From the NCBI RefSeq assembly GCF_020731285.1, contig NZ_JAJFOW010000018.1, positions 1-64,000 on the forward strand: a stretch of DNA of 64,000 nucleotides, given 5' to 3'. Within the stretch, counting starts at the first letter, position 1. Each line of letters begins with the position of its first letter. Position numbers and translations under genes: made by a program. This document shows, one piece after another, positions 9,488-16,944 of this stretch. The DNA comes from Cohnella baijiui. GTDB lineage: Bacteria; Bacillota; Bacilli; Paenibacillales; Paenibacillaceae. The notes below the pieces were generated by a model. The model saw nothing but the letters and a program-made list of their open reading frames with translations, ran no database searches and had not been told where the DNA came from.

Positions 9488-10738
9488 TCAGTACAATTTC
9501 GTGATTTTCCACCAGTTCAGATCAAATCCGCCGGTCGCGGCGTAAATCCCGAACTGATGCGTGCCGGCCGGAATTTGTACCTGGTGGGACACCGTGCGAT
9601 AGTTCGACCAGCTGCCCGTGTTCGGCAGCGTCAATTGCCCAAGCACCGTTTTCCCTTCATTGATATCGAGCGAAATTCTGGCGTTGCCGGTCAGGGTGGC
9701 GACTCTGTACTCGACCAAGTACGTGCCGGCGGATGGGATATTGACGTTGCCGAAGGCGATCCAGTCCCCGCTGTCGAAGCTGCCGACGTTCTGCCCGCCG
9801 CCCGTATCCGGCGTCGGCTCCTTGATGACGCCGCTCATCGCCGTATAGTCCTCGGCTTGGAACAAACGGGTGTAGCAGCCTCCGGGGCTCAGCTCGCAGA
9901 TGTCCGCCCGGTTCGTCGATACCTTCAAGTCGTCATACCAAATATAGGAGTCGTTGGCCGGGGCGAACGAGTCGGTGGCTCCTCCAAAGAAGGAGGAGAA
10001 GTAGGCTCTATCCACCAGGTCCCCGTTGCGGACGAATCGCAGCCCCGTAATGCTGGCGGCAGACGTTCCGTTGTACCAAATTTGGATTTCACCGTCCGGA
10101 TTGGCGTTGCCGTTCGTGACGGTGTTGACCTTCAGCCGTTGGACGATGTTGACCCAGGTGCCTTTCGGGTAGGAGATGTCGGAGCCGTTGGCGTTTTTGA
10201 GAACCGTGTAATCCCCGTACACGCCCGCATGGCCCATATGGTAGTAATAGATCGCGGCTCGCCCGCCGCTTAGCCAAATCATGCGGGAGCTGAAACCGTT
10301 GTAGCCGGTGCACGCTTGGCCTCCCGAGCAGGCGGCGCCCCCGGCGAGACCCAGACCGATCTTGCCGGAAAATTCCGTCGTTCCCCAGCTGAAATCGCTG
10401 CTGAACCTGACCCAGTAGGACAAGTAATACTCCCTGCCGGGCGTCAGCGCTAACGGAGCTTGGGCGCCGGAATCCTCCGGGCCGAACTTGCCTTTCGGAT
10501 AGAAGACGCGGAGCGACTGGCCGCCTGAATGGTTGAAGTTGTAGCCGTCAATCCACGTTCGGGTGCTCATGCCTTGGTCCCAGGGGGCGTTCCAGCCGTC
10601 CGTCGCCCATTCGCTGAGGGTGTAGGCGCTGCCTCGCGCCGGCCGCTCGAACGTATTGATTCTCGGCGCGGCGAACGCCGTGACGGCTTGCGTCATTAAA
10701 GCGAGCACAAGAGCGAGCAGGAAAACTTTCGTTTTCAT
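9488..10738 (-). CDS. Secreted PL14-like polysaccharide lyase with C-terminal CBM6
   Basis: About 416 residues. The start MKTKVFLLALVLALMTQAV at 10738 has a perfect AGGAGG eight bases upstream; the ORF opens further upstream without such support. A signal peptide ends near AFAA. The catalytic-like beta-sandwich (about 30-285) contains YYLSYWVRFSSDFSW, GKIGLGLAGG, paired cysteines, YPKGTWVNIVQRLKVN and a final YIWYDDLKVST, a pattern resembling PL14-type alginate/glucuronan lyases. From about 295, FQAEDYTAMSGV to GGFDLNWWKITKLY is a family 6 carbohydrate-binding module. It is convergent with the SLH-anchored lyase and probably acts on the same extracellular polymer. The PL14 call rests on motif resemblance, and substrate and activity are inferred. 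Confidence 0.78.
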   Translation of the reverse strand: MKTKVFLLALVLALMTQAVTAFAAPRINTFERPARGSAYTLSEWATDGWNAPWDQGMSTRTWIDGYNFNHSGGQSLRVFYPKGKFGPEDSGAQAPLALTPGREYYLSYWVRFSSDFSWGTTEFSGKIGLGLAGGAACSGGQACTGYNGFSSRMIWLSGGRAAIYYYHMGHAGVYGDYTVLKNANGSDISYPKGTWVNIVQRLKVNTVTNGNANPDGEIQIWYNGTSAASITGLRFVRNGDLVDRAYFSSFFGGATDSFAPANDSYIWYDDLKVSTNRADICELSPGGCYTRLFQAEDYTAMSGVIKEPTPDTGGGQNVGSFDSGDWIAFGNVNIPSAGTYLVEYRVATLTGNARISLDINEGKTVLGQLTLPNTGSWSNYRTVSHQVQIPAGTHQFGIYAATGGFDLNWWKITKLY

Positions 10739-11072
10739 ACGAAGCCTCCTTATAGGAAAGATGGGAACGGTACTGCCGCATAGGGGACTGACCACGGATG
10801 AGGTCCAATCATACTCCTAGCCGCGTTGCCGATTACCGCCTCCTTTCCTCGTCTGGGGCCGCTCTCCGCTGCGCAAGCGCATCGCTTATTCTTCTTCTCA
10901 ACGGCACGATTCGCTTTTGCATAAAAATTGTATCAAGCGGATGCGGCGCGATAATATGGTCCGTTATTCGGAACCTCGGCATCTCTTTCGATAGGCGCAC
11001 GGTTCGGGCACATCATTTTTTACGATCATTGTGTTATATTTTTATCGTCGAATAAAAGACAAGGACTGAATT
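10739..11072. other. Intergenic region between divergent lyase and regulator genes
   Basis: This 334-base gap carries the promoter regions of the lyase gene (leftward) and the regulator gene (rightward). The right part is AT-rich (TTTTTTACGATCATTGTG, then TTATATTTTTATCGTCG) and ends in the AATAAAAGACAA motif listed separately. No protein-coding frame with a ribosome binding site was found, and no clear sigma-A promoter was assigned for the leftward gene. Confidence 0.5.
11051..11062 (+). promoter_or_regulatory. Candidate operator A for the GGDEF-like regulator
   Basis: AATAAAAGACAA lies 11 bases before the regulator's start codon, next to an ACGAT...ATCGT pair at about 11022-11048. The exact reverse complement occurs in the promoter of the next transcription unit at 12521-12532, which suggests the regulator binds both sites and controls itself and the operon. 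Confidence 0.5.
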
Positions 11073-12452
11073 TTGCGCATGAGGGAGTCGAAGCGCGTGA
11101 GCCATGAGTGGAATCGCGAATCGCCGGAAGCGGCCGAGCAAGGCATTTCGATCGGCGTGATCGGACCCGCCGAAATGGTGAAGCAGATTCTGAAGGTCAT
11201 GAAGTCGTTTCCTTCGTTTCGTCCGGTTCCGAAGGCGTACCGCGATGAGGATGACATTCCGATCTTGGCCAAAGCCGCCGCGGAGGAGGCCGAAATCGTG
11301 CTGGCTTCGGGGCCGGCTCCGTATTACAAGATCCGCGAAACGGCGGATTTGAAAGTCGCGCTGCACTATATCCCGCTGACGGATACGGGCTTCTATCGGG
11401 CGCTGTCGAGGTTGAAGAACGCGTTAGGTCCCGACCGAAAAATACGGGTTTCCATCGACACGGTGGAAAAGCGCATGGTCGAGCGATTGCTGAAGGAAAT
11501 CAACGAGACTCGGGTCGAGGCGGCGTACGATAATGGGGCCGCCTTCCCTTCCGTCGAGCAGCTGATCGCCTACCACAAGCGGCAGTTCGAATCCGGCAAG
11601 ACGGATGCCGCGCTGACGGCCGAAGGAGCGGTGGCGGACGCGCTGGCCGAAGCGGGCATTCCTTGCGAATGGATCATGCCGACGGACCAGAACATCGTCG
11701 TCGCGCTGGAACGGGCGCTTCTGTCCACGGAGACGCGGAAAAGCAAGGAGGCGCAAATCGTCGTCGGATTGCTGAACGTCGATCGCTTCGAGAAGCGCGT
11801 TCACCACCATGCTTCCGAGCACGAGGTGCAGCGGTTCAAGCTGGACATCCATCGCGTGTTCCTGGATTATGCGGAGTCGCTGGACGGCTATCTGACGCAC
11901 CTTGGCGGGGACGAATATTTATTCATCACGACCCGCGGCATCTTCGAGAGGGAAACCGGCGGGTACAAGACAATCCCGCTCGGCAAGCGGGCGTACGAGA
12001 AATTCGGGGTATCCTTGAGCATCGGGATCGGGTTCGGCCGTTCCGCGGGCGAGGCGGGAACCCACGCGAGGGTCGCGCTGCGCAGGTCGAAGGAGGCGGG
12101 CGGGGACGCGTGTTTCATCGTGAGGGAGGACCGATCGTTAATCGGGCCGCTGTCGATGTCGGATCCGCTGTCGCTCGTCTTGCCTTTGACGGACAGCGGC
12201 TTGATCAAGCGGGCGGAAGACGCCGGGATGAGCTCCGATTATTTAAGCAAGCTCATGTCGAATACCGCCCGAACGGGCAAAACCGATTTCAAGGTTCACG
12301 AGCTGGCATCCGTTTTAGGGATTACCGTCCGCAGCACGCATCGGCTTTTGCTGCAATGGATCGATCATGGGCTCGTGAAAGTGGCGGGAGTGGAGAAGGT
12401 CCCCAAAGGGCGGCCGAGGCAAATTTTCAGGCTTTCTTTCCTTGAAGAGTAA
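11073..12452 (+). CDS. Transcriptional regulator with degenerate GGDEF-like domain and winged helix
   Basis: 459 residues. The TTG at 11073 is preferred to the ATG at 11079 because AAGG sits eight bases ahead. Residues 25-150 form an alpha/beta domain (ISIGVIGPAEMVKQILKVMK) resembling sensory receiver or PrpR-N folds. Residues about 225-350 form a GGDEF-like domain with IVVGLLNVDRFEKRV, LTHLGGDEYLFI (GGDEY at the signature) and SLSIGIGFGRSAGEAGTHAR, which resembles GTP cyclohydrolase III-like and other non-cyclase GGDEF relatives. The C-terminus (about 385-459) looks like a winged helix: TDFKVHELASVLGITVRSTH and GLVKVAGVEKVPKGRPRQIF. A nucleotide-responsive DNA-binding role is inferred. Its neighbours are the catabolic genes at 12605-16562, whose promoter shares its leader motif. 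Confidence 0.75.
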   Translation: MRMRESKRVSHEWNRESPEAAEQGISIGVIGPAEMVKQILKVMKSFPSFRPVPKAYRDEDDIPILAKAAAEEAEIVLASGPAPYYKIRETADLKVALHYIPLTDTGFYRALSRLKNALGPDRKIRVSIDTVEKRMVERLLKEINETRVEAAYDNGAAFPSVEQLIAYHKRQFESGKTDAALTAEGAVADALAEAGIPCEWIMPTDQNIVVALERALLSTETRKSKEAQIVVGLLNVDRFEKRVHHHASEHEVQRFKLDIHRVFLDYAESLDGYLTHLGGDEYLFITTRGIFERETGGYKTIPLGKRAYEKFGVSLSIGIGFGRSAGEAGTHARVALRRSKEAGGDACFIVREDRSLIGPLSMSDPLSLVLPLTDSGLIKRAEDAGMSSDYLSKLMSNTARTGKTDFKVHELASVLGITVRSTHRLLLQWIDHGLVKVAGVEKVPKGRPRQIFRLSFLEE

Positions 12453-12520
12453 AGAGGATCGCAAGCGGGCGAGACGGGCTCAGGCGCGGTTCTCCCTTTA
12501 TTTAAAGACGATATAAAGAT

Positions 12521-12550
12521 TTGTCTTTTATTAAAATCGTCCCTTATGAT
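12521..12550 (+). promoter_or_regulatory. Promoter of the 12605 operon with candidate operator B
   Basis: TTGTCT (12521-12526) and TATGAT (12545-12550) form a plausible sigma-A promoter with an 18-base spacer. TTGTCTTTTATT (12521-12532) covers the -35 box and is the exact reverse complement of the motif in the upstream regulator's leader. Flanking GACGAT (12508-12513) and ATCGTC add an imperfect palindrome. Confidence 0.55.
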
Positions 12551-12604
12551 TGACTTAGGATCTCGAGTCGACAGCCGCTGGAGATCGGAAGGGGAGCGAT
12601 CACG

Positions 12605-13621
12605 TTGAGGACGATCGAGCAATTGGACCGCAAGCTGGCGGAGCCGTCGGCAGCGCTGATTCAAGACGTCAAGAGCATCGAGGGCGATATCGTGCTGCTG
12701 GGCGTCGGCGGCAAAATGGGGCCGAGTCTGGCATCTCTCTTGATGAACGCCATTCGGGCGGCGGGCATTGAGAAAAGGGTGTACGGCATTTCGCGGTTTT
12801 CCGAACACGGATTGCAAGAGCGTCTGGAGGCCGAAGGCATACGCACCATCGCGTGCGATCTTCTGGACGATGCGAAGCTGCAGGCGCTGCCTGACGCGCA
12901 AAATGTCATTTACATGGCAGGGAACAAATTCGGAACGACCGGCAACGAGTCGTTCACGTGGGCGATGAACGCTTATTTGCCCGGCCGGGTAGCCGAGAAG
13001 TACCGGAACGCGAACATCGTCGTGTTCTCCTCCGGCAACGTCTATCCGTTCACAGGCGTCGGAGGCGGCGGGGCGGACGAATCGGTCATGCCTTCCCCGA
13101 TCGGCGAATACGCGCAGTCGTGCTTGGGACGGGAACGGATATTCGAGCATTTCGCCAAGAAGCACGGCACTCCGATGCTCGTCTACCGGCTGAATTACGC
13201 CATCGACATGCGCTACGGGGTGCTGCTGGAAATCGCGAAGGCCGTCAAGGCGGGCAAGCCGATCGATCTGACGATGGGCCATGCGAACGTCATCTGGCAA
13301 GGGGACGCGAACGAGATCGCGATCCGATCGCTGCTCGCTTGCGGAGCGCCGGTTCACTATTTGAACGTCACGGGTCCCGAGACGATGTCGATCCGATGGG
13401 CCGCCGAGCAGTTCGGCCGCAGATTCGGCGTCGAGCCCGTATTCGAAGGCATCGAGGCCGAAACGGCGCTGCTCAACAATGCGTCCAAATGCCACCAACG
13501 CTTCGGGTATCCGCGCGTGTCGTTGCTTCAGATGATCGACTGGACAGCGGATTGGGTCGAAGCGGGCGGCGCGACGCTGAACAAGCCGACGCACTTTCAA
13601 GAGAGAAAGGGGAAGTTCTAG
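12605..13621 (+). CDS. NAD-dependent epimerase/dehydratase-like protein lacking the usual active-site Lys
   Basis: 338 residues starting at TTG, with AAGGGGAG upstream. DIVLLGVGGKMGPSLASLL is a Rossmann nucleotide-binding loop, NVIYMAGNKFGTTGNES is the region after beta 4, and IVVFSSGNVYPFTG leads to the active-site strand of extended SDR proteins. Where relatives have YxxxK, this protein reads GEYAQSCLGRERIFEHFAKK: the Tyr is at residue 169, but residue 173 is Cys instead of Lys. Either the subfamily works differently or the enzyme is altered. It leads a short operon with a DapA-like aldolase, a broken serine dehydratase and an M20 hydrolase. An oxidoreductase or epimerase acting on an acidic sugar or amino acid derivative is the best inference. 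Confidence 0.8.
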   Translation: MRTIEQLDRKLAEPSAALIQDVKSIEGDIVLLGVGGKMGPSLASLLMNAIRAAGIEKRVYGISRFSEHGLQERLEAEGIRTIACDLLDDAKLQALPDAQNVIYMAGNKFGTTGNESFTWAMNAYLPGRVAEKYRNANIVVFSSGNVYPFTGVGGGGADESVMPSPIGEYAQSCLGRERIFEHFAKKHGTPMLVYRLNYAIDMRYGVLLEIAKAVKAGKPIDLTMGHANVIWQGDANEIAIRSLLACGAPVHYLNVTGPETMSIRWAAEQFGRRFGVEPVFEGIEAETALLNNASKCHQRFGYPRVSLLQMIDWTADWVEAGGATLNKPTHFQERKGKF

Positions 13622-13624
13622 GCG

Positions 13625-14701
13625 ATGGGCATTCGCAGGGAAATATCTCCTGAACAAAGCCGGGCGCTGCACGATGGCTTGGTCATTCCGGCGCATCCGC
13701 TGGCGCTGGACGAAAACCGGCATCTGGACGAGAGGCGCCAGCGCGCGCTGTCGCGCTATTATTTGGCTTCCGGAGCGGGCGGCGTGGCCGTCGGCGTGCA
13801 TTCGACGCAGTTCGAAATCCGCGATCCGAAGCACGGCCTGTACGAGAAGGTGCTGCGGCTCGCGGCGGAAGAGGTGGAGCGCGCGAAGCTGAGCCGGCCG
13901 TTCATTCAAGTCGCGGGCATTTGCGGTCCGACCGGGCAAGCGCTGGCGGAAGCGGAGCTCGCGGCGCGCCTCGGATACGACGCCGGCCTGCTCAGCATGG
14001 GCGGACTGGACGGCTGGTCGGAGGCGGACGTTCTGAAGCGCACGGAGCAGGTCGCGGCGGTCATTCCCGTTTTCGGTTTCTACTTGCAGCCCTCCGTCGG
14101 CGGCAGAACGTTCAGTTACGCGTTCTGGCGGGCGTTCGCGGACATTCCGGGCGTGATCGCGATCAAGATGGCGCCGTTCAACCGGTACCAGACGATCGAC
14201 GTCGTTCGCGCGGTGTGCGCCTCCGATAGACGGGACGAGATCGCCCTGTATACGGGCAATGACGACAATATTATCGCCGATCTATTGTCGGTGTACCGGT
14301 TCCAAGTCGACGGCCGCCCCGTGGAAAAACGAATCGTCGGCGGCTTGCTGGGCCATTGGGCGGTGTGGACGCGCAAAGCGGTGGAGCTGCTGGAGCACGT
14401 CAAGCGCAACCGCGACGGAGGCGCGATCGATGCGGGATGGTTGACGCGGAACATCGAGACGACCGACGCGAACGCCGCTTTCTTCGATTTGGCGAATCGG
14501 TTCGCGGGCTGCATTCCGGGCATTCACGAGGTGCTCCGGAGGCAAGGGCTGCTGCAGGGGACGTGGTGCTTGAACCCGCATGAGCAGCTGTCGCCGGGTC
14601 AACGGGAAGAGATCGATCGGATCTATCGCGATTATCCGCACTTGAACGACGACGAATTCGTGGCGAGTCGACTGGAAGAGTGGCTCTCCGATGCGGTTTA
14701 A
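13625..14701 (+). CDS. DapA/NAL superfamily aldolase or lyase
   Basis: 358 residues; its ATG comes three bases after the previous stop. It has the beta-barrel pattern of dihydrodipicolinate synthase/N-acetylneuraminate lyase proteins: GLVIPAHPLALDENRHLDER, ASGAGGVAVGVHSTQF, PFIQVAGICGPTGQA, then VFGFYLQPSVGG with the expected active-site Tyr, and GVIAIKMAPFNRYQT with the Lys that would form the Schiff base. It is longer than typical DapA (about 290), the extra being at the C-terminus. It does not sit in a lysine operon, so a 2-keto-acid aldol or dehydration step in a catabolic route is more likely than lysine synthesis. Its stop overlaps the start of the serine dehydratase remnant by 11 bases. 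Confidence 0.85.
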   Translation: MGIRREISPEQSRALHDGLVIPAHPLALDENRHLDERRQRALSRYYLASGAGGVAVGVHSTQFEIRDPKHGLYEKVLRLAAEEVERAKLSRPFIQVAGICGPTGQALAEAELAARLGYDAGLLSMGGLDGWSEADVLKRTEQVAAVIPVFGFYLQPSVGGRTFSYAFWRAFADIPGVIAIKMAPFNRYQTIDVVRAVCASDRRDEIALYTGNDDNIIADLLSVYRFQVDGRPVEKRIVGGLLGHWAVWTRKAVELLEHVKRNRDGGAIDAGWLTRNIETTDANAAFFDLANRFAGCIPGIHEVLRRQGLLQGTWCLNPHEQLSPGQREEIDRIYRDYPHLNDDEFVASRLEEWLSDAV

Positions 14702-15348
14702 AGAGGTATTCTCCATGATCGGGCCGAGCATGATCGGACCTTCGAGCTCGCACACCGCCGGCGCGGCGCGTCTCGGAAGGGCGGCTCGCCAACTGTTCGG
14801 CGGCCGTCCGCGCAAAGCCGAGGCGACGTTCTTAGGCTCGTTCGCGGAAACGGTTCGGCTGGGACGATCGGAAGCTGGTCGAAGGGCTGTTCAGCGCGGG
14901 GGCGATCGGGTACGTGATTGCGAATCGGTCGTTTATTTCCGGCGCCGAAGGAGGCTGTCAGGCTGAGATCGGTTCCGCGATCGGCATGGCCGCGGGCGCC
15001 CTCGTCGAAATGAAGGGCGGCGATCCCGGCCAGGTCGTGCACGCGGTAGGCTTGGCGTTGAAAAACACGCTCGGCTTGATCTGCGATCCCGTCGGCGGAC
15101 TCGTGGAAGTTCCCTGCATCGTTCGCAACGGCTTTGGCGCGGTGAACGCGCTCGCTGCCGCCGATATGGCGCTGGCGGGCGTCCGGAGCGTCATCCCGTC
15201 GGACGAAGTCATTGACGCGATGCGGGATGTCGGCGGCGCCATGCCGGACATTCATCGCGAGACGGCAAGAGGCGGTCTGGCGATGACGCCGACCGGACGA
15301 AATCTCGTTCGACGATTGGCTGCGGAGGACCGGAGTAGAATCAAGTAG
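14691..15348 (+). pseudogene. sdaAB/sdaAA: L-serine dehydratase remnant: beta N-terminus joined out of frame to alpha C-terminus
   Basis: The first part (14691 to about 14862) reads MRFKEVFSMIGPSMIGPSSS...HTAGAARLGRAARQLFGG...FLGSFAETVR, the start of the beta subunit with its SSSHT motif. From about 14865 a different frame reads WDDRKLVEGLFSAGAIGYVI, then EGGCQAEIGSAIGMAAGAL, ICDPVGGLVEVPCIVRNGFG and GGLAMTPTGRNLVRRL, the second half of the alpha subunit with its iron-sulfur cysteines. The two frames differ, so no chimeric enzyme can form. From usual subunit lengths, roughly 170 beta and 120 alpha residues are missing, a deletion near 0.9 kb. Serine or a similar hydroxy-amino acid was probably once a pathway intermediate here. 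Confidence 0.9.
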
Positions 15349-15371
15349 ACGAAAAGCGGGGAGCGACGAAA

Positions 15372-16562
15372 ATGAACGACACGAGCCTGGCTGAGCTGCT
15401 GCCGGCGGCGCGCAAGCTGGAGGAGAAGATTATCGGCTTGCGCAGGCGGCTCCATCAATATCCGGAATTGAGCTTGGAGGAAGCCGAGACGTCCGCCGTC
15501 ATCGAAGCGTTGCTGGAACCGCTCGGTCTGGACGTTCGCAGAGGTGTCGGCGGATACGGCGTCATCGCCGATTTGCAAGGCGGTAAGCCGGGGCCGCTGA
15601 TCGCGCTCCGAGCGGACATGGACGCGCTTCCGGTCCAGGAGGAAACCGGGCTGCCGTTCGCTTCGCGCGTTCCGGGGCGGATGCATGCCTGCGGCCATGA
15701 CGCCCATACCGCCATGCTGTACGGGGCAGCCAAGCTGTTGGTCGAGCGCAGGAGCGAGCTGGCGGGTGGCGTTCGGTTTATCTTCCAAGCGGCCGAAGAG
15801 GTGAACGAGGGGGCGAGGGCGATCGTCGAGGCGGGCGGCATGGCCGGCGTCGACGAAATATACGGGCTGCATAATTCGCCGACGCTGCCCGTCGGGACGG
15901 TCGCGACGAGAGTCGGAGGCATGATGGGCTCCGTCGACCGATTCTCGGCGACGATCCAAGGCAGGGGAGGGCACGGGGCCATGCCGGAGCAATGCGTCGA
16001 TCCGGTCGTCGCCGCGTCTGCGATCGTCCTGTCTCTGCAAACCGCGGTCAGCCGCGAATTGTCCCCTTTCGATCCGGCCGTCGTTACCGTCGGCAGCATT
16101 CATGGCGGCAATGCGTACAACGTCATTCCGGATCGGGTCGAGATCGAAGGAACGGTGCGCACGTTTTCTGCGCGCGTTAGGGACCAACTGCCTGTCATGC
16201 TCGGCAGGCTCGTCGGGGGCGTCGCCGAAGCGCATCGTTGCACGGCTGAGGTGCGCTATCTCCGCATGGTGCCCGCGCTTGAAAACCGCGAGGACAACGT
16301 CTGCGCGGTAAACCGGGTCACCCGGCTGCTGCTCGGAGAGAACGGCTTGACCGAGGCGGCTCCCGTTCTGGCGGGAGAAGACTTCTCCGTCTACCTGGAA
16401 CGCGTGCCGGGCTGCTTCTTCTGGCTGGGCGCGGGGCCGCAGGCGAACGCGGACCAAGCCTACGGGCTGCACCATCCGAAATATACGATCGACGAAGATT
16501 GCCTTGCGATCGGCGCGGCGGTATTGGCCGCAATTCCGCTGTATCGCGGATTCGCCGGGTAG
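15372..16562 (+). CDS. M20 family amidohydrolase (N-acyl-amino acid / hippurate hydrolase type)
   Basis: 396 residues, the usual length, with a GGGGAG ribosome binding site. GLRRRLHQYPELSLEEAET, LIALRADMDALPVQEETGLP and GRMHACGHDAHTAMLYGAAK carry the family's His and Asp metal-site motifs; FIFQAAEEVNEGARAIVEAG has the Glu pair. The dimerisation insert FSATIQGRGGHGAMPEQCVD and the C-terminal LAGEDFSVYLERVPG follow. Such enzymes remove acyl groups from amino acids or hippurate-like amides in the cytoplasm. As the last gene of the operon it may release the amino acid that the lost serine dehydratase once deaminated; that link is inference. Confidence 0.9.
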   Translation: MNDTSLAELLPAARKLEEKIIGLRRRLHQYPELSLEEAETSAVIEALLEPLGLDVRRGVGGYGVIADLQGGKPGPLIALRADMDALPVQEETGLPFASRVPGRMHACGHDAHTAMLYGAAKLLVERRSELAGGVRFIFQAAEEVNEGARAIVEAGGMAGVDEIYGLHNSPTLPVGTVATRVGGMMGSVDRFSATIQGRGGHGAMPEQCVDPVVAASAIVLSLQTAVSRELSPFDPAVVTVGSIHGGNAYNVIPDRVEIEGTVRTFSARVRDQLPVMLGRLVGGVAEAHRCTAEVRYLRMVPALENREDNVCAVNRVTRLLLGENGLTEAAPVLAGEDFSVYLERVPGCFFWLGAGPQANADQAYGLHHPKYTIDEDCLAIGAAVLAAIPLYRGFAG

Positions 16563-16629
16563 GGTCAACATAGGCATAAAGTGGAGAACGCTCATGGCGC
16601 TTATTCATTTCGGCGTCACGCTGATGACG

Positions 16630-16936
16630 GACCGCCGAAATAGGGAACCTGTTGTTCCCTATTCGCCCGCGGTGGGGGCCGACCGCCGAAATAGGGGAAC
16701 CTTTTGTTCCCTATTCGCTCGCGGTGGGGGCCGACCGCCGAAATAGGGAACCTTTTGTTCCCTATTCGCTCACGATGGGGATCGACCGCCGAAATAGGGA
16801 ACCTTTTGTTCCCTATTCGCTCACGATGAGGATCGACCGCCGAAATAGGGAACCTGTTGTTCCCTATTCGCCCGCGGTGGGGGCCGACCGCCGAAATAGG
16901 GAACCTTTTGTTCCCTATTCGCCCGCGGTGGGGGCC
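16630..16936. repeat. Six tandem copies of a 51-bp palindromic repeat
   Basis: Units lie at 16630-16680, 16681-16732, 16733-16783, 16784-16834, 16835-16885 and 16886-16936; the second has one extra G. Each unit starts GACCGCCGAA and contains a perfect inverted repeat, AATAGGGAAC and GTTCCCTATT, around a CTTTT or CTGTT loop; it ends in a G-rich CGGTGGGGGCC or CGATGGGGATC. Because 51 is a multiple of three, spurious frames stay open on both strands. The array separates the convergent M20 and Asp-box lipoprotein genes, so it may act in termination or mRNA ends; it could also be a protein-binding array. Confidence 0.95.
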
Positions 16937-16944
16937 GACCGGTC

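Noticed and set aside
16630..16936. CRISPR array
   Set aside because: The whole 51-bp unit repeats with no unique spacers, and no cas genes are near.
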